The position numbers and the translations under genes are program-made. Shown here in pieces: positions 4,945 through 5,065 of a stretch of DNA of 5,065 nucleotides; position 1 is the first letter of the stretch, and every line of letters starts with the position of its first letter. Source of the DNA: an uncultured Oscillospiraceae bacterium. GTDB taxonomy: Bacteria; Bacillota; Clostridia; Oscillospirales; Oscillospiraceae. Below the pieces are notes generated by a model that was not told the origin of the DNA, did not search any database, and worked only from the letters and a program-made list of their open reading frames with translations. The DNA lies in the NCBI GenBank assembly GCA_934565425.1, contig CAKTHW010000106.1, forward strand, positions 1 through 5,065, written 5' to 3'.

Positions 4945-5065
4945 ATGAACGAGAACGCATTGGCCTACGGGGTGGACGTAGGCGGCACCACCATCAAACT
5001 GGGCCTTTTCGACGGCCACGGCAGCCTGCTCCGCCGGGGCAGTATCCCCACGGACACCAGTGACC
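4945..5065 (+). CDS. ROK-family sugar kinase/regulator, N-terminal fragment
   Basis: The ATG at 4945 follows AGGAGG (4932-4937) with a 7-nt gap. Forty complete codons are visible before the window ends. Residues 9-23 read G-V-D-V-G-G-T-T-I-K-L-G-L-F-D, the phosphate-1 ATP-binding motif of the ASKHA fold in the form typical of ROK proteins (glucokinase, fructokinase and related sugar kinases). There is no N-terminal helix-turn-helix before it, so it is more likely a kinase than a ROK-type repressor. The start codon lies 191 nt from the divergent transketolase start and is served by its own extended -10 promoter. Substrate cannot be told, since the sugar- and zinc-binding region lies outside the window. 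Glucokinase is the commonest assignment for such genes in Firmicutes. Confidence 0.85.
   Translation, partial: MNENALAYGVDVGGTTIKLGLFDGHGSLLRRGSIPTDTSD

Noticed and set aside
4834..5019. A 61-codon minus-strand frame across the ROK gene start and promoter
   Set aside because: It is antisense to the ROK phosphate-binding motif and covers both A-tracts and the promoter, with no start signal of its own.

Overview
The window looks like chromosomal DNA from a GC-rich, Gram-positive anaerobe of the class Clostridia, most likely the Oscillospiraceae (Flavonifractor / Lawsonibacter / Oscillibacter-like). This is inferred from GC-rich codon use, strong AGGAGG-type ribosome binding sites, a transketolase split into two adjacent genes, a CNNM/CorC-type protein, and a rhomboid-like membrane protein with a C-terminal Cys cluster. 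No database search was possible, so the taxon is an inference.

Layout. (a) 1-657, + strand: 3' part of a rhomboid-fold membrane protein with no visible catalytic Ser or His and a Cys/His-rich tail. (b) 658-1171: a 514-bp gene-free gap between convergent genes, packed with palindromes. It holds a 44-bp palindromic unit present twice (767-810, 897-940), an inverted repeat bracketing 663-844, several other perfect hairpins, and a probable terminator for each flanking gene. (c) 1172-2434, - strand: CNNM/CorC-family membrane protein (DUF21, CBS pair, C-terminal domain). (d) 2505-2783, - strand: uncharacterised 92-aa protein with its own promoter, probably co-transcribed with the CNNM gene and separated from it by a 70-nt spacer carrying an 8-bp hairpin. 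(e) 2956-4753, - strand: the two transketolase subunit genes (N-terminal half first, then C-terminal half), one base apart, with a strong terminator. (f) 4754-4944: divergent promoter region with two extended -10 promoters of nearly the same core and two identical A-tract repeats. (g) 4945 to the end, + strand: start of a ROK-family sugar kinase/regulator.

Together, the right half pairs a pentose-phosphate enzyme with a divergently transcribed ROK sugar kinase, which is ordinary central carbohydrate metabolism. The CNNM gene is an ion-transport housekeeping gene. I do not see a new defence, mobile or biosynthetic system. The least explained part is the palindrome-dense gap at 658-985, which looks like miniature repeat elements (REP/MITE-like) or a structured RNA. 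The rhomboid-like pseudoprotease with its metal-binding-type tail comes next.
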